The notes beneath the pieces are model-generated. The model was not told the DNA's origin. It was given only the letters and a program-made list of their open reading frames with translations, and ran no database searches. 20,169 bases of DNA, from contig JABDEJ010000038.1 of NCBI GenBank assembly GCA_013287095.1, forward strand, positions 1,723 through 21,891, given 5' to 3'. Below, in pieces: positions 7,979 through 15,604 of this stretch; the first letter of the stretch is position 1, and every line of letters starts with the position of its first letter. The position numbers and the translations under genes are program-made. The DNA comes from Bacteroidota bacterium (lineage in GTDB: Bacteria > Bacteroidota > Bacteroidia > CAILMK01).

Positions 7979-8000
7979 GTATTTCATTTGAATGAAATAC
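7979..8000. promoter_or_regulatory. Perfect palindrome upstream of the desaturase (operator or leader hairpin)
   Basis: GTATTTCATT (7979-7988) is the exact reverse complement of AATGAAATAC (7991-8000), separated by TG. The centre is 50 bases before the desaturase ATG. The form suits a dimeric repressor site, or a hairpin in the mRNA leader. No regulator gene is adjacent. Confidence 0.55.
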
Positions 8001-8039
8001 TGTTATAACGTGTTGGTTTAAAATTAATAAAGAGAGCCT

Positions 8040-9131
8040 ATGATAACTTATGGCGAAATAAATGATCCGGTTTTTATAAAGCCCGCACATTATAATTTTT
8101 TTGACAGGTTTTGGATCAAATTTATCGCTGATGAAAGGGACCTTCCATTTATCCATCTCATTTTCAAAATGATTTTTACACTTGTTCCTTTAGCTGTGTT
8201 GTTGTTTCTTCCATTGCCTCATTTGTATTGGTGGGTTATTGCGGGGATCTATTTTGTTTACAACCTGTTTTTTTTGAGCGGGCCTTATACGTTGATGTTG
8301 CATTGCACAAGTCATAGGCAATTATTCAAGAATGATTATAAGTTACTAAATGAGTTTATTCCGTGGGTTTTAGGCCCCTTTTTCGGGCAAAGTCCAGGTA
8401 CCTATTTCAGTCATCATTTGGGGATGCACCATGCAGAAAACAACCTGGAAGATGACCTGAGCAGTACCATGATGTATAAGCGGGATAGCCTAGTGGATTT
8501 TTTGAAATATTTCGGCTCATTTTTCTTTGGGATCATTGTATCCCTGACTAATTATCATCACATCAGGAAACGACTGAAAATGAGGAATAAAGTCCTGAAA
8601 GGTGAGATCTTCTTTGTGGTTCTATGCATTGGGCTCATGTTCGTGAATTTACCTGCCGTTCTTGTTGTGTTTATTGCCCCACTGTTATTGACACGTTTTA
8701 TTATGATGATCGGGAACTGGGCCCAACATTCTTTTGTGGATTTTGATGAGCCCGGGAATTGTTACAAAAACAGCATCACCTGCACCAATACATCTTATAA
8801 CAACATGTGTTTCAATGATGGCTACCATATTGACCATCACCTGAAACCGACAATGCATTATACCCAATACCCTGAGCACTTTAAGACCAATATTATGGAA
8901 TTTGCCAGAAACAAAGCTCTTGTATTTGATGGAGTTCACTATCTCCATATCTGGTTTTATTTAATGACCAAAAATTACAAGGCGCTCGCCTCCCATATCG
9001 TGAACATAGATCACAGTTTTTCCAATGAAGGTGAAGCCATAGCACTTTTAAAAAGCCGTACCGGGAAAATGGCTTTAAGGGGTATTAATGCAAAGAACTA
9101 TAAGGCAAAATTAGCGGCCATACCTGGTTAG
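8040..9131 (+). CDS. Membrane fatty-acid desaturase family protein
   Basis: A 363-residue integral-membrane di-iron enzyme. The histidine boxes are H88-x3-H92 (HCTSHR), HHLGMHH (125-131), H230 in GNWAQHSF and H263-x2-HH in GYHIDHH (261-267). Hydrophobic segments lie at about 42-58, 62-80, 154-170 and 190-224, placing the histidines on the cytoplasmic side. Such enzymes use oxygen to put double bonds into acyl chains, or hydroxylate related lipids. The exact substrate is unclear; the box pattern fits the general FA_desaturase family rather than a known delta-9 type. It has its own candidate promoter and a palindromic site upstream, so its expression is probably adjusted, for example to membrane fluidity (inference). 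The 3' end converges with the barrel gene, 14 bases apart. Confidence 0.87.
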   Translation: MITYGEINDPVFIKPAHYNFFDRFWIKFIADERDLPFIHLIFKMIFTLVPLAVLLFLPLPHLYWWVIAGIYFVYNLFFLSGPYTLMLHCTSHRQLFKNDYKLLNEFIPWVLGPFFGQSPGTYFSHHLGMHHAENNLEDDLSSTMMYKRDSLVDFLKYFGSFFFGIIVSLTNYHHIRKRLKMRNKVLKGEIFFVVLCIGLMFVNLPAVLVVFIAPLLLTRFIMMIGNWAQHSFVDFDEPGNCYKNSITCTNTSYNNMCFNDGYHIDHHLKPTMHYTQYPEHFKTNIMEFARNKALVFDGVHYLHIWFYLMTKNYKALASHIVNIDHSFSNEGEAIALLKSRTGKMALRGINAKNYKAKLAAIPG

Positions 9132-9139
9132 GTAAATAC

Positions 9140-9167
9140 TTCTCATTAACCATTTCTCACTTGCCGG
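9140..9167. repeat. Degenerate 7-base-period tract overlapping a gene end
   Basis: TTCTCAT-TAACCAT-TTCTCAC-TTGCCGG: heptamers of the type seen at 4051, 16280 and 18351, here running into the last codons of the minus-strand barrel gene. Confidence 0.45.
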
Positions 9168-9754
9168 TAAGCGCCTTGAAAACGAAAGGTTATCGAACAA
9201 TCTGGAATGCCGGTTATGGTAAGTGGGAAATTGCTTATTTTCTGACCGCCAGTTGTACGCCAATCTACTGAACCATAGTACATATAGCCGATATTTATTC
9301 CAATACTTCCTAAAGCGCGTTTAAAGGGGTTTCTTTTAGTATGAAAAACAATCCCGATCTCGGGTTCTATATATCCGTTATAGTTTGAAACGAGGTTTAT
9401 CGAGCGTGTTACTGTTCCGGACGTCTTTGCCTGGCTCAATAGGGAATCAAATGTAATTGCATTATTAAATGAGGTCCCGGTTAACTCAAAAAAGGAAGCA
9501 CCCAAAGCTATTTGAGAATAAAAAGAAACCCGCTTGTCTTCGTTGGAATGATAGCCTAAATGGAAATTGAACCGTGTAAAAATCATTTTTGATGCGTGTT
9601 CATCGGTTTCGTTCTCATCACCACCAATGCCAACCCCTATACCGTATGAAAACTCTTTAAACTGTGTGCCGTAGTTAAAAACAAGTGCAGGTATTATCGG
9701 CCCTAAATATGCATAATTGTCATTCCCGAATAGCTGCTTGTTTATATTGTCCAT
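9146..9754 (-). CDS. Outer-membrane beta-barrel-like protein, body fragment (frameshifted from its signal peptide)
   Basis: The readable frame codes for 202 residues with alternating polar and hydrophobic strands, many G, Y and F, and turns such as GVGIGGDENETDEH, like a small outer-membrane barrel. I do not recognise the family. It has no signal peptide of its own from the ATG at 9754, yet the frame stays open upstream to 9814 with barrel-like sequence (CTGYYFSYGVEGDIFQ). A good signal peptide starts at 9891 in another frame. Adding one A to the A5 run (T5 at 9803-9807 on the plus strand) joins them into one 248-residue protein. So this is either a recent pseudogene or a sequencing/assembly error; slippage is less likely. 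The last three residues lie in a heptamer tract. Confidence 0.7.
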   Translation of the reverse strand: MDNINKQLFGNDNYAYLGPIIPALVFNYGTQFKEFSYGIGVGIGGDENETDEHASKMIFTRFNFHLGYHSNEDKRVSFYSQIALGASFFELTGTSFNNAITFDSLLSQAKTSGTVTRSINLVSNYNGYIEPEIGIVFHTKRNPFKRALGSIGINIGYMYYGSVDWRTTGGQKISNFPLTITGIPDCSITFRFQGAYRQVRNG

Positions 9755-9771
9755 TTGAAAGATGTCTCCTT

Positions 9772-9891
9772 CTACGCCATAGCTGAAATAATATCCTGTG
9801 CATTTTTGGGCCTGCTAGAACTGTCTAAACCAGAAGCTGATACAGATAAGCAAGCCAGGCAAAAAATTGTGATTGAGAAGATAACTTTCAT
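9772..9891 (-). pseudogene. Signal-peptide fragment of the frameshifted barrel gene
   Basis: A 39-codon frame starting ATG at 9891: MKVIFSITIFCLACLSVSAS is a clear Sec signal peptide, then the frame runs on to a TAG at 9772-9774. It overlaps the open barrel frame between 9772 and 9814. Restoring one base gives 747 bases from 9891 to 9146, an exact multiple of three. Confidence 0.65.
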
Positions 9892-9975
9892 AAAAAGGTG
9901 ATTTTTTTGAGTTCAACTGTTTCAGGGTTGCAAACGTCCCGCTTATGAAAATGTTATCTCAAGAGAACAAAAAAA

Positions 9976-10003
9976 ATCCCGGCTCAACAATCAGAGCCGG
10001 GAT
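9976..10003. terminator. Strong bidirectional-looking terminator after the receptor operon
   Basis: ATCCCGGCTC (9976-9985) pairs perfectly with GAGCCGGGAT (9994-10003) around the loop AACAATCA. A long A-run precedes it on the plus strand (the U-run for minus-strand transcripts) and TTT follows. It lies 32 bases past the stop of the surface lipoprotein gene and should end the receptor-lipoprotein transcript before the barrel gene. Confidence 0.85.
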
Positions 10004-10034
10004 TTTCTATTCAAAACTGATTACGAGACTTTTT

Positions 10035-11435
10035 CTACCAGGTGGTATGCAGGTTACCTGTACCATCAGACTGATAGCAACCTATGTCTTTGCCTGGCAT
10101 TTGGTACGAGGTTACACCAACAGGATTAGTTGCGGTCGATAATGGTATTCCCAACGTCTGAGCTAAAGGGGTGAAACCTGTAAACCCTTTCCCAATACAA
10201 GGAGAAGTTGATTTCAAATGAAAATCATATCCTCCTTGAGGGCATGAAGATGTTACAAGAATGTGGTTTGGCTGCGGCAAAGTATAATTTACAAACTGAG
10301 GATCGTTTTTGCCAACCAATTCTGTACCATCGTATTTATCCCCAAGCTGGTAGCCAGAAGGTAAAAACGAAGATGGGGCAGGAATATCACTTGATTGTGG
10401 CCGTGTAATATATGAAGTTGGATAAAATTGGTTTGTTACAGCAGTATCATCACCATATTGGAATGAATATCCGTACTTCATGTTGGCTGTATCAGCTACC
10501 GGGTTGTTTACAACGCGTGGTCCGAATTTGCAGTCAACCATAAGGTTGTTATAATACATACCCTTAGCTCCTTGCTCATAGTCAATTGCGCCACTACGAC
10601 CCGTAGATGATTGCCTGTATCCGCCGTTAACATAGGTATTGTTATACATATCTATCCAGCATTGTGGACCGCCCGAACCCTTATCTGAAGCTTTGGTTCC
10701 GTTGGTGCATGTTCCAATAAAGAAATTGAAAGCCATATCCCCTTGTGTGCCATTTTTAGCATTCAGGTTATCCCCGCTTACTAAACTGTTTTTCTCCCAT
10801 GTATTCCTGTAAGCTGCAACCAATCCGCCCTGAAAACGGAAGAAGTCATCAACACCACCATAGAACCAGTCATCTTCCAGAATTACATAACCTTTAGGGT
10901 TTACAAAATACAGCGTATAAGCGTCACCAGCTTTGCTTCCCAGTACCTGTGGTGTTATCACTGCAGCTCCTCCAAATTCAAGGTGAGTCCATTTCAATAC
11001 CAACGCCGGGCAAAGGCTGTCGCACATGATACCACCCCATAGGCCGGCGTATGCAGGATCTGAAGCGGGATTCTGACTTGGATCGCAGATATACGAACCG
11101 CTTGAAGAAGTTATATAATTTGGATTTGCCTGTGTACCTTGTGAAATAAAGGTTCCGTGAACAATGATCCAGGTATTTGGCCCCATATTCAATCTTACTC
11201 CTGGTTGCATAAGTAATGTATCTCCTTGCGGTACAACCAAATTACCTGTGATGGTATAAGTGTTCCCTGAGAGCATCGTACCTTTTACAGCTCCGGAATG
11301 TGTCGCTGTGGTGATTGGCTGTCCAAGTTGCAAAGGCGGTGTTGATATGTTGTTATTTTCGCCTCCTGGTTTGGTACAGGAAAACATGAATGCCATTCCG
11401 GTCAGAAGGCATCCCAAGAATAATTTGTTTTTCAT
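10035..11435 (-). CDS. Surface lipoprotein with beta-helix-like repeats, partner of the TonB receptor
   Basis: A lipoprotein of 466 residues from the ATG at 11435; a longer frame from 11507 adds 24 residues before an obvious signal sequence (MKNKLFLGCLLTGMAFMFSC, lipid cysteine C20), so I reject it. The mature part is rich in G, N, S, T and aromatic residues, with short strand-turn units (GNTYTITGNLVVPQGDTLLMQPGVRLNMGPNTW onward, then NNTYVNGGYRQ and YYNNLMVDCKFGPRVVNNP) like a right-handed parallel beta-helix. Near the end, NPVGVTSYQMPGKDIGCYQ resembles the cap of such folds. It starts 49 bases after the receptor gene and ends at a strong terminator, so the two form an operon. It may sit on the cell surface and help the receptor capture a ligand, as SusD does for SusC, but it is not SusD-like. 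No catalytic residues can be assigned. Confidence 0.8.
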   Translation of the reverse strand: MKNKLFLGCLLTGMAFMFSCTKPGGENNNISTPPLQLGQPITTATHSGAVKGTMLSGNTYTITGNLVVPQGDTLLMQPGVRLNMGPNTWIIVHGTFISQGTQANPNYITSSSGSYICDPSQNPASDPAYAGLWGGIMCDSLCPALVLKWTHLEFGGAAVITPQVLGSKAGDAYTLYFVNPKGYVILEDDWFYGGVDDFFRFQGGLVAAYRNTWEKNSLVSGDNLNAKNGTQGDMAFNFFIGTCTNGTKASDKGSGGPQCWIDMYNNTYVNGGYRQSSTGRSGAIDYEQGAKGMYYNNLMVDCKFGPRVVNNPVADTANMKYGYSFQYGDDTAVTNQFYPTSYITRPQSSDIPAPSSFLPSGYQLGDKYDGTELVGKNDPQFVNYTLPQPNHILVTSSCPQGGYDFHLKSTSPCIGKGFTGFTPLAQTLGIPLSTATNPVGVTSYQMPGKDIGCYQSDGTGNLHTTW

Positions 11436-11484
11436 TTTGTTTGCTTTTTTGTTAAATTGTTGATTGTTATAAGTAAGTTGTTTG

Positions 11485-14421
11485 TTAAAATTTGTACCTG
11501 AGTCCAATAAGGTAACTCGGGTCGTAATAGGACTTTTGAACCGTTATCGCACTCGACCTGTCCTGATCCGGTAATACGGAGTTAAGCAAAAAGGATCTCT
11601 CGGTCTGAGACAGCCCGGGCGTATTAAGGTGAGATTGGACCCATGCCGGTTGAAAAGTATTGGTTTGCTCAATTTCAAGAATAGTTGGCGTATTCAACAG
11701 GTTGGTTAGCTTCACATAAATTGAAAAGTTTCTTGATATTGTTTTTTCGGCCGAAAAATCGAGCTGCCAATTGGCACGCTGCCAATAGTCGAGACCATAA
11801 TATGCTGAAACATAAGCGATATTTCTGCCGGTGTATACAAATGCGACCTGGGCGCTTAACCCTTGTTTTGTATCTTTATATATAAGTGATAGATTGCCAA
11901 TATTGGCTGCCTGCCCCTGTAATGGTCTTGTTTCGTCAACTGATATTGTTGCAAGAGATGTATTGCCACTTGAATTGGGAGGCGTTCTATAGTATAAATC
12001 TTTTGCGGTTGTGATCTGAGAATTGGTATAGGTATAATTGGCACTGATACCAAAAACGCCGAAATATTTAACAATCTGAGCTTCCGCGCCGTAATTTGTG
12101 GCAATACCAAAATTTTCAGGTTCAATGGCCTGTGCTGAAGTACCTGTCGCCACAAGTCCAAACTCAATCGGGTTATAAATATTCTTATAAAAGGCACCTA
12201 CAAGAACCTCATCTATTCCTCCCGGAAACCATTCATATCGCAGGTCGTAATTATCGGCAGTGGTATGTTTAAGATATGGGTTGCCTTGTTCTGTGAAATA
12301 ATCACCTGGCAATGAATAAGGTGTAATTTCATAAAAGCTTGGACGCGTGAGCGATTCGTAGTATGAAAACCGGAGATTTTGTTTGCTGTCAAGGATATAT
12401 TTTAAGTGGATTCCCGGTAGAATATCATAGTAGCTTTTAGATCCTGTTTGCCCAACGAACGTATTTGGTTCGTATGTCTCAATATAACTTTCGTCAGTTG
12501 CTTCTGCCCTGAAACCTGCAAGAACCTGTAACCGACCAAAAAACATATATTTAGCCTGGATATATCCAGCAGTTATATCTTCTTCCAAGGTATAATTATT
12601 GGTATTCACAAGGTTACCTGCTGCAGCCCCCGAAGGTATCCAGGAGAATTGGGTATTGTCGTAAGTTGTATAAAGTTCTGTTTGCTGACCGTTGGGTATG
12701 GATGGGGTTATGCTGTATTCTATTTCATAGTTATCCCGGGTCTTGTGCCTCGCCATGCCACCGCCCTGGATTTCAAATTCGTTGCCGAATAAGTTTCTGT
12801 CGTATGTCAGATTCAGGAAAGCCTGCTCATCCTGGTCTGTATTACTAATCCATTTGCTTGATAAACTTTCTACAGTCCATAGGGTGGTGGACTCTACTCC
12901 TGTATTGCTCCTGTTTGCCTGGGCAAGTGTGGTAAAAGTGGAATAATCGGGCTGATCATTGGCGGCAAGGTCATAGGCAACTGTCCAATCAAGTTTGAAT
13001 CCATCAAAAAGAATATGTTTACCCTGAAGTGTAGCATTGTAAATGGATTGTAAAGTTAAAATAGAGCGGTATTCATTTTCAACGTTACCTGATCCTATCC
13101 CCGTTCTTTGGATATCCAAAACTGAATCTGAACCAATCCTTACCTGCTGCTGAGCAGAACGAACATAAACGCTATAAAAATTAATGCTGTTAAGTTCATT
13201 AAACCTGTAATCAACATTTAAATGGGCGGCATAGCGCGTTTCCTGGGTATAATACCTCCTGATATCCATGTAGTCGAATTGGGGGGCATCACCTCTTAAA
13301 TTCTGATAGATATTGGGTGTACCAGGCACCTGGTCTGCGGTAGGCTTGTTACTAGGCTCAAAAAAATCTTCTCTTGATCCCCTAAAGATGTTTTGATAAC
13401 TTCCTACGAATAAAATCCCCAATTTATGATCCTTTAAAAACCTGTTTCCAAGAATCACATTGGCAGTTGTATTTATAGGATTATTTATGCTTGTATAATC
13501 GTGGTCAGCTTTTGGAAAATCAGTAGTTAAAGAGGCCAGGTAATCAGGCCCGTGTATTTGTTCTGGAGATTTTGGATTTATTGCATTGGCATTATAAGTC
13601 TGAAAGGGATTATCTGCAAAAATTTCACTATAACCGGCAGATACAGTCGCCCTAACCATTAGATAATCAGGGGCTGTACGTAATTGCAAATTGATAACCC
13701 CTCCAATGGCATCTGCTTCCATACTTGGCAAAAGTGATTTTATTACTTCTAGCCTTTCTACAATGTCATTTGGGAAAAGATCAAGGGGAATGTACCTGTT
13801 TTTGTTATCTGGAGTTGCTATTTTTACACTGTTAATCGTGGTATAGTTATATCGTTTTTCCATACCGCGTACCACGGCATATTTTCCATCTCCTGTACTG
13901 TTGCGTTGAACATTCACACCCGAAATACGCTGGAGACTGTTGGCAATGGTTATATCAGGTAAAAGCAGGATGGATTGGGATGATAATATGTTTTGAGCAT
14001 AGTCAGCTTTTTGTTCAGAATTTCGGGCGCTCACGTCAGTTTCATTATTCAATTTGCCTACCACATTTACCTGCATGATAGCGTCTTCACTTTCCATTTT
14101 GAAATCAAGGTGCACATCCGGCCCGCCCGAAGTAATGCTGACCTTTTGAGTCATGGTCTTTAACCCGAGGAATTTGCACTCTAAAGTATAATCCCCGGCA
14201 GCAAGATTTTTAAATAAGTATATACCTTCGAGATTTGTTGCCGTTGAAATATTCAGCTCATTAATCCGAATGACGGCACCAATTATTTGCTCTTTTGTAT
14301 TGGCGTCTATGACAGTACCTTTAAGACTTGCCGCATTCGTTCCTGTGAACTTAAAAAGAAATGAAGTAATGAGTAATACATTGAAAAATAACGATATATG
14401 CTTAGTATAAGTCTGTCTCAA
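11485..14421 (-). CDS. TonB-dependent outer-membrane receptor
   Basis: A 978-residue outer-membrane transporter. Order: signal sequence (about 1-30), carboxypeptidase-regulatory-like beta-sandwich (about 32-110; LKGTVIDANTKEQIIGAVIRI), plug domain (about 130-255; SLQRISGVNVQR, YAVVRGMEKRYN, IERLEVIKSL-type strand, ADAIGGVINLQLR) and a 22-strand barrel ending in the usual aromatic residue (GLRYKF). It takes a ligand across the outer membrane using proton-motive force relayed by TonB. The plug is of the general TonB-receptor type rather than SusC, and the partner downstream is not SusD. Ligand unknown: iron chelate, cofactor, peptide or glycan are all possible. The only suitable start is TTG at 14421; no ATG lies in the signal region. 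It is divergent from trmO. Confidence 0.94.
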   Translation of the reverse strand: MRQTYTKHISLFFNVLLITSFLFKFTGTNAASLKGTVIDANTKEQIIGAVIRINELNISTATNLEGIYLFKNLAAGDYTLECKFLGLKTMTQKVSITSGGPDVHLDFKMESEDAIMQVNVVGKLNNETDVSARNSEQKADYAQNILSSQSILLLPDITIANSLQRISGVNVQRNSTGDGKYAVVRGMEKRYNYTTINSVKIATPDNKNRYIPLDLFPNDIVERLEVIKSLLPSMEADAIGGVINLQLRTAPDYLMVRATVSAGYSEIFADNPFQTYNANAINPKSPEQIHGPDYLASLTTDFPKADHDYTSINNPINTTANVILGNRFLKDHKLGILFVGSYQNIFRGSREDFFEPSNKPTADQVPGTPNIYQNLRGDAPQFDYMDIRRYYTQETRYAAHLNVDYRFNELNSINFYSVYVRSAQQQVRIGSDSVLDIQRTGIGSGNVENEYRSILTLQSIYNATLQGKHILFDGFKLDWTVAYDLAANDQPDYSTFTTLAQANRSNTGVESTTLWTVESLSSKWISNTDQDEQAFLNLTYDRNLFGNEFEIQGGGMARHKTRDNYEIEYSITPSIPNGQQTELYTTYDNTQFSWIPSGAAAGNLVNTNNYTLEEDITAGYIQAKYMFFGRLQVLAGFRAEATDESYIETYEPNTFVGQTGSKSYYDILPGIHLKYILDSKQNLRFSYYESLTRPSFYEITPYSLPGDYFTEQGNPYLKHTTADNYDLRYEWFPGGIDEVLVGAFYKNIYNPIEFGLVATGTSAQAIEPENFGIATNYGAEAQIVKYFGVFGISANYTYTNSQITTAKDLYYRTPPNSSGNTSLATISVDETRPLQGQAANIGNLSLIYKDTKQGLSAQVAFVYTGRNIAYVSAYYGLDYWQRANWQLDFSAEKTISRNFSIYVKLTNLLNTPTILEIEQTNTFQPAWVQSHLNTPGLSQTERSFLLNSVLPDQDRSSAITVQKSYYDPSYLIGLRYKF

Positions 14422-14663
14422 GCGTAAACTTTTTAATTTTTGCGCAAAGTAAGTCAGACTAAAGCGAACAGTAAGGCCCTTAAAGTTATATTAACAATAA
14501 TATAAAACAGACTTCACGTTTTGATAGTGGTAATTTAAATATTTGATAACTATTTATTCATGATTTGATAATACATACTGCAACTTCTTAGTGTTCATAG
14601 TTCTGAATATTCAGCAATATTGGCAATTAACTTTTTCCTCGATCAGGAATGAGATTACTCAGT

Positions 14664-14671
14664 TATCTTTG
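14664..14671 (+). promoter_or_regulatory. Candidate -7 box of trmO
   Basis: TATCTTTG matches TAnnTTTG and would start transcription near 14678, 22 bases before the ATG. No clear -33 TTG is at the proper spacing. Confidence 0.45.
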
Positions 14672-14699
14672 AAGAGTCAATCTTATATATTTCAATGTT

Positions 14700-15158
14700 A
14701 TGGAAATCATCATCAAACCTGTTGCTTTTGTCAGAAATACACGTGAAAATCTCTCAGACGATTTCTGGGGTGATATTGTTTCAGAAATTGAACTGGCTGA
14801 AGACATCCCATCAGAATCACTAACCGGGATTGAGTTGTTTTCTCATATTGAGATCACTTTCTACTTCCACCTGGCAGATAATCCAGTTGTATATTGTCGC
14901 CATCCACGTGGCAATCCGGATTGGCCTGAAGTTGGCATTTTTGCACAGAGAAATAAAGACAGACCAAACAGATTGGGTGTGACGGTCGCAGAACTGATAA
15001 AACATGAGCCAGGAAAACTAATTGTAAAACATCTTGACGCCATAAATGGAACTCCGATCATTGATATAAAGCCGGTGATGCGCCAGTTTGTAATCCGAGA
15101 ATCATTAATAAAACAGCCACAGTGGGTGGATGAAATGCTGACAGACTATTGGGAATGA
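14700..15158 (+). CDS. trmO: tRNA (m6t6A37) methyltransferase, TsaA/TrmO-like
   Basis: A 152-residue TsaA-domain protein. Landmarks: HPRGN (68-72), the long signature DWPEVGIFAQRNKDRPNRLG (74-93) and DAINGTPIIDIKP (113-125), all conserved in TrmO. TrmO uses S-adenosylmethionine to N6-methylate t6A at position 37 of tRNA-Thr(GGU) in E. coli, tuning decoding. This protein has only the core beta-barrel domain and lacks the extra C-terminal domain of the 235-residue E. coli protein, so the tRNA target is by family. The ATG at 14700 is well placed after the -7 box. It converges with the 71-residue EF-hand-like gene, 16 bases apart, with no clear terminator. Confidence 0.88.
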   Translation: MEIIIKPVAFVRNTRENLSDDFWGDIVSEIELAEDIPSESLTGIELFSHIEITFYFHLADNPVVYCRHPRGNPDWPEVGIFAQRNKDRPNRLGVTVAELIKHEPGKLIVKHLDAINGTPIIDIKPVMRQFVIRESLIKQPQWVDEMLTDYWE

Positions 15159-15174
15159 GGATGATTGAAAAGTT

Positions 15175-15390
15175 TTAAACTTCTTCTGCCGGAGGAGCAT
15201 TTTTAAGCTCTTCACGGGTTTTGAGAAAATGGTCGTAGCATTCGGTCATGTAACTTTCCTGCATTTCAGTACCCATTTTGTAATTGATAAAATCAATAAA
15301 TTCCTTCAGGGTAACATCCTGATCTTGATCAAAGTTTTTAATGGCTTTGCGGGTTATCCTGTCCCTGAATTTTAATAATGATTCAGTCAT
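15175..15390 (-). CDS. Small protein with an EF-hand-like calcium loop
   Basis: A 71-residue charged protein with no signal peptide and no family I know. Residues 19-31, NFDQDQDVTLKEF, fit a 12-residue EF-hand loop: N1, D3, D5, D7, V8, T9 and E12, with glutamine at position 6 instead of glycine. The flanking stretches (LLKFRDRITRKAIK and FIDFINYKMGTEMQESYM) can be the entering and leaving helices. A single EF-hand would need to pair with itself to bind calcium well. The rest is acidic and helical, ending KNAPPAEEV. The gene is flanked by trmO (convergent) and the MarC gene (divergent). The reading frame looks real; any function is unknown. Confidence 0.6.
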   Translation of the reverse strand: MTESLLKFRDRITRKAIKNFDQDQDVTLKEFIDFINYKMGTEMQESYMTECYDHFLKTREELKNAPPAEEV

Positions 15391-15571
15391 GTGTTAGAGT
15401 TGGTACAAATGGAGTGCGATCACGTATTTTCACCAAAAACATGTGCAATATAGCAGATTTCTGTCATTTGTAAAGGAATATTCATTTTTTTGAAAACGTA
15501 GAAGCCTCGTTAGAAAAGAGTGAAAGGGACTACTAAGCGTAGTAAAAAATCTATTTTATGCGGTATATGGT

Positions 15572-15579
15572 TATCTTTG
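15572..15579 (+). promoter_or_regulatory. Candidate -7 box of the MarC-family gene
   Basis: TATCTTTG matches TAnnTTTG; transcription near 15586 would leave a 19-base leader before the TTG at 15605. No proper -33 TTG is seen. Confidence 0.4.
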
Positions 15580-15604
15580 CGGTCAATATCAATACGCTTA
15601 CCCT

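Larger units (their letters stand above)
7718..8039. other. Divergent intergenic region between ATPase unit and desaturase
   Basis: 322 non-coding, AT-rich bases. They hold a minus-strand -7 box (7741-7748), a plus-strand -33/-7 promoter (7848-7877) and a perfect palindrome (7979-8000). I see no open reading frame or RNA gene. Confidence 0.6.

Noticed and set aside
9797..9814. Programmed -1 ribosomal frameshift in the barrel gene
   Set aside because: The A5 run is preceded by CCC and no X-XXY-YYZ heptamer is in phase; a simple base loss is the more economical reading.
11436..11507. N-terminal extension of the surface lipoprotein overlapping the receptor gene end
   Set aside because: It is N/Q/K-rich, lies before a typical lipoprotein signal and would prevent its recognition.
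14422..14663. Clear promoter for the TonB receptor
   Set aside because: The minus strand holds TTACTTTG, one base off the consensus, and no -33 TTG at proper spacing, so I did not list it.
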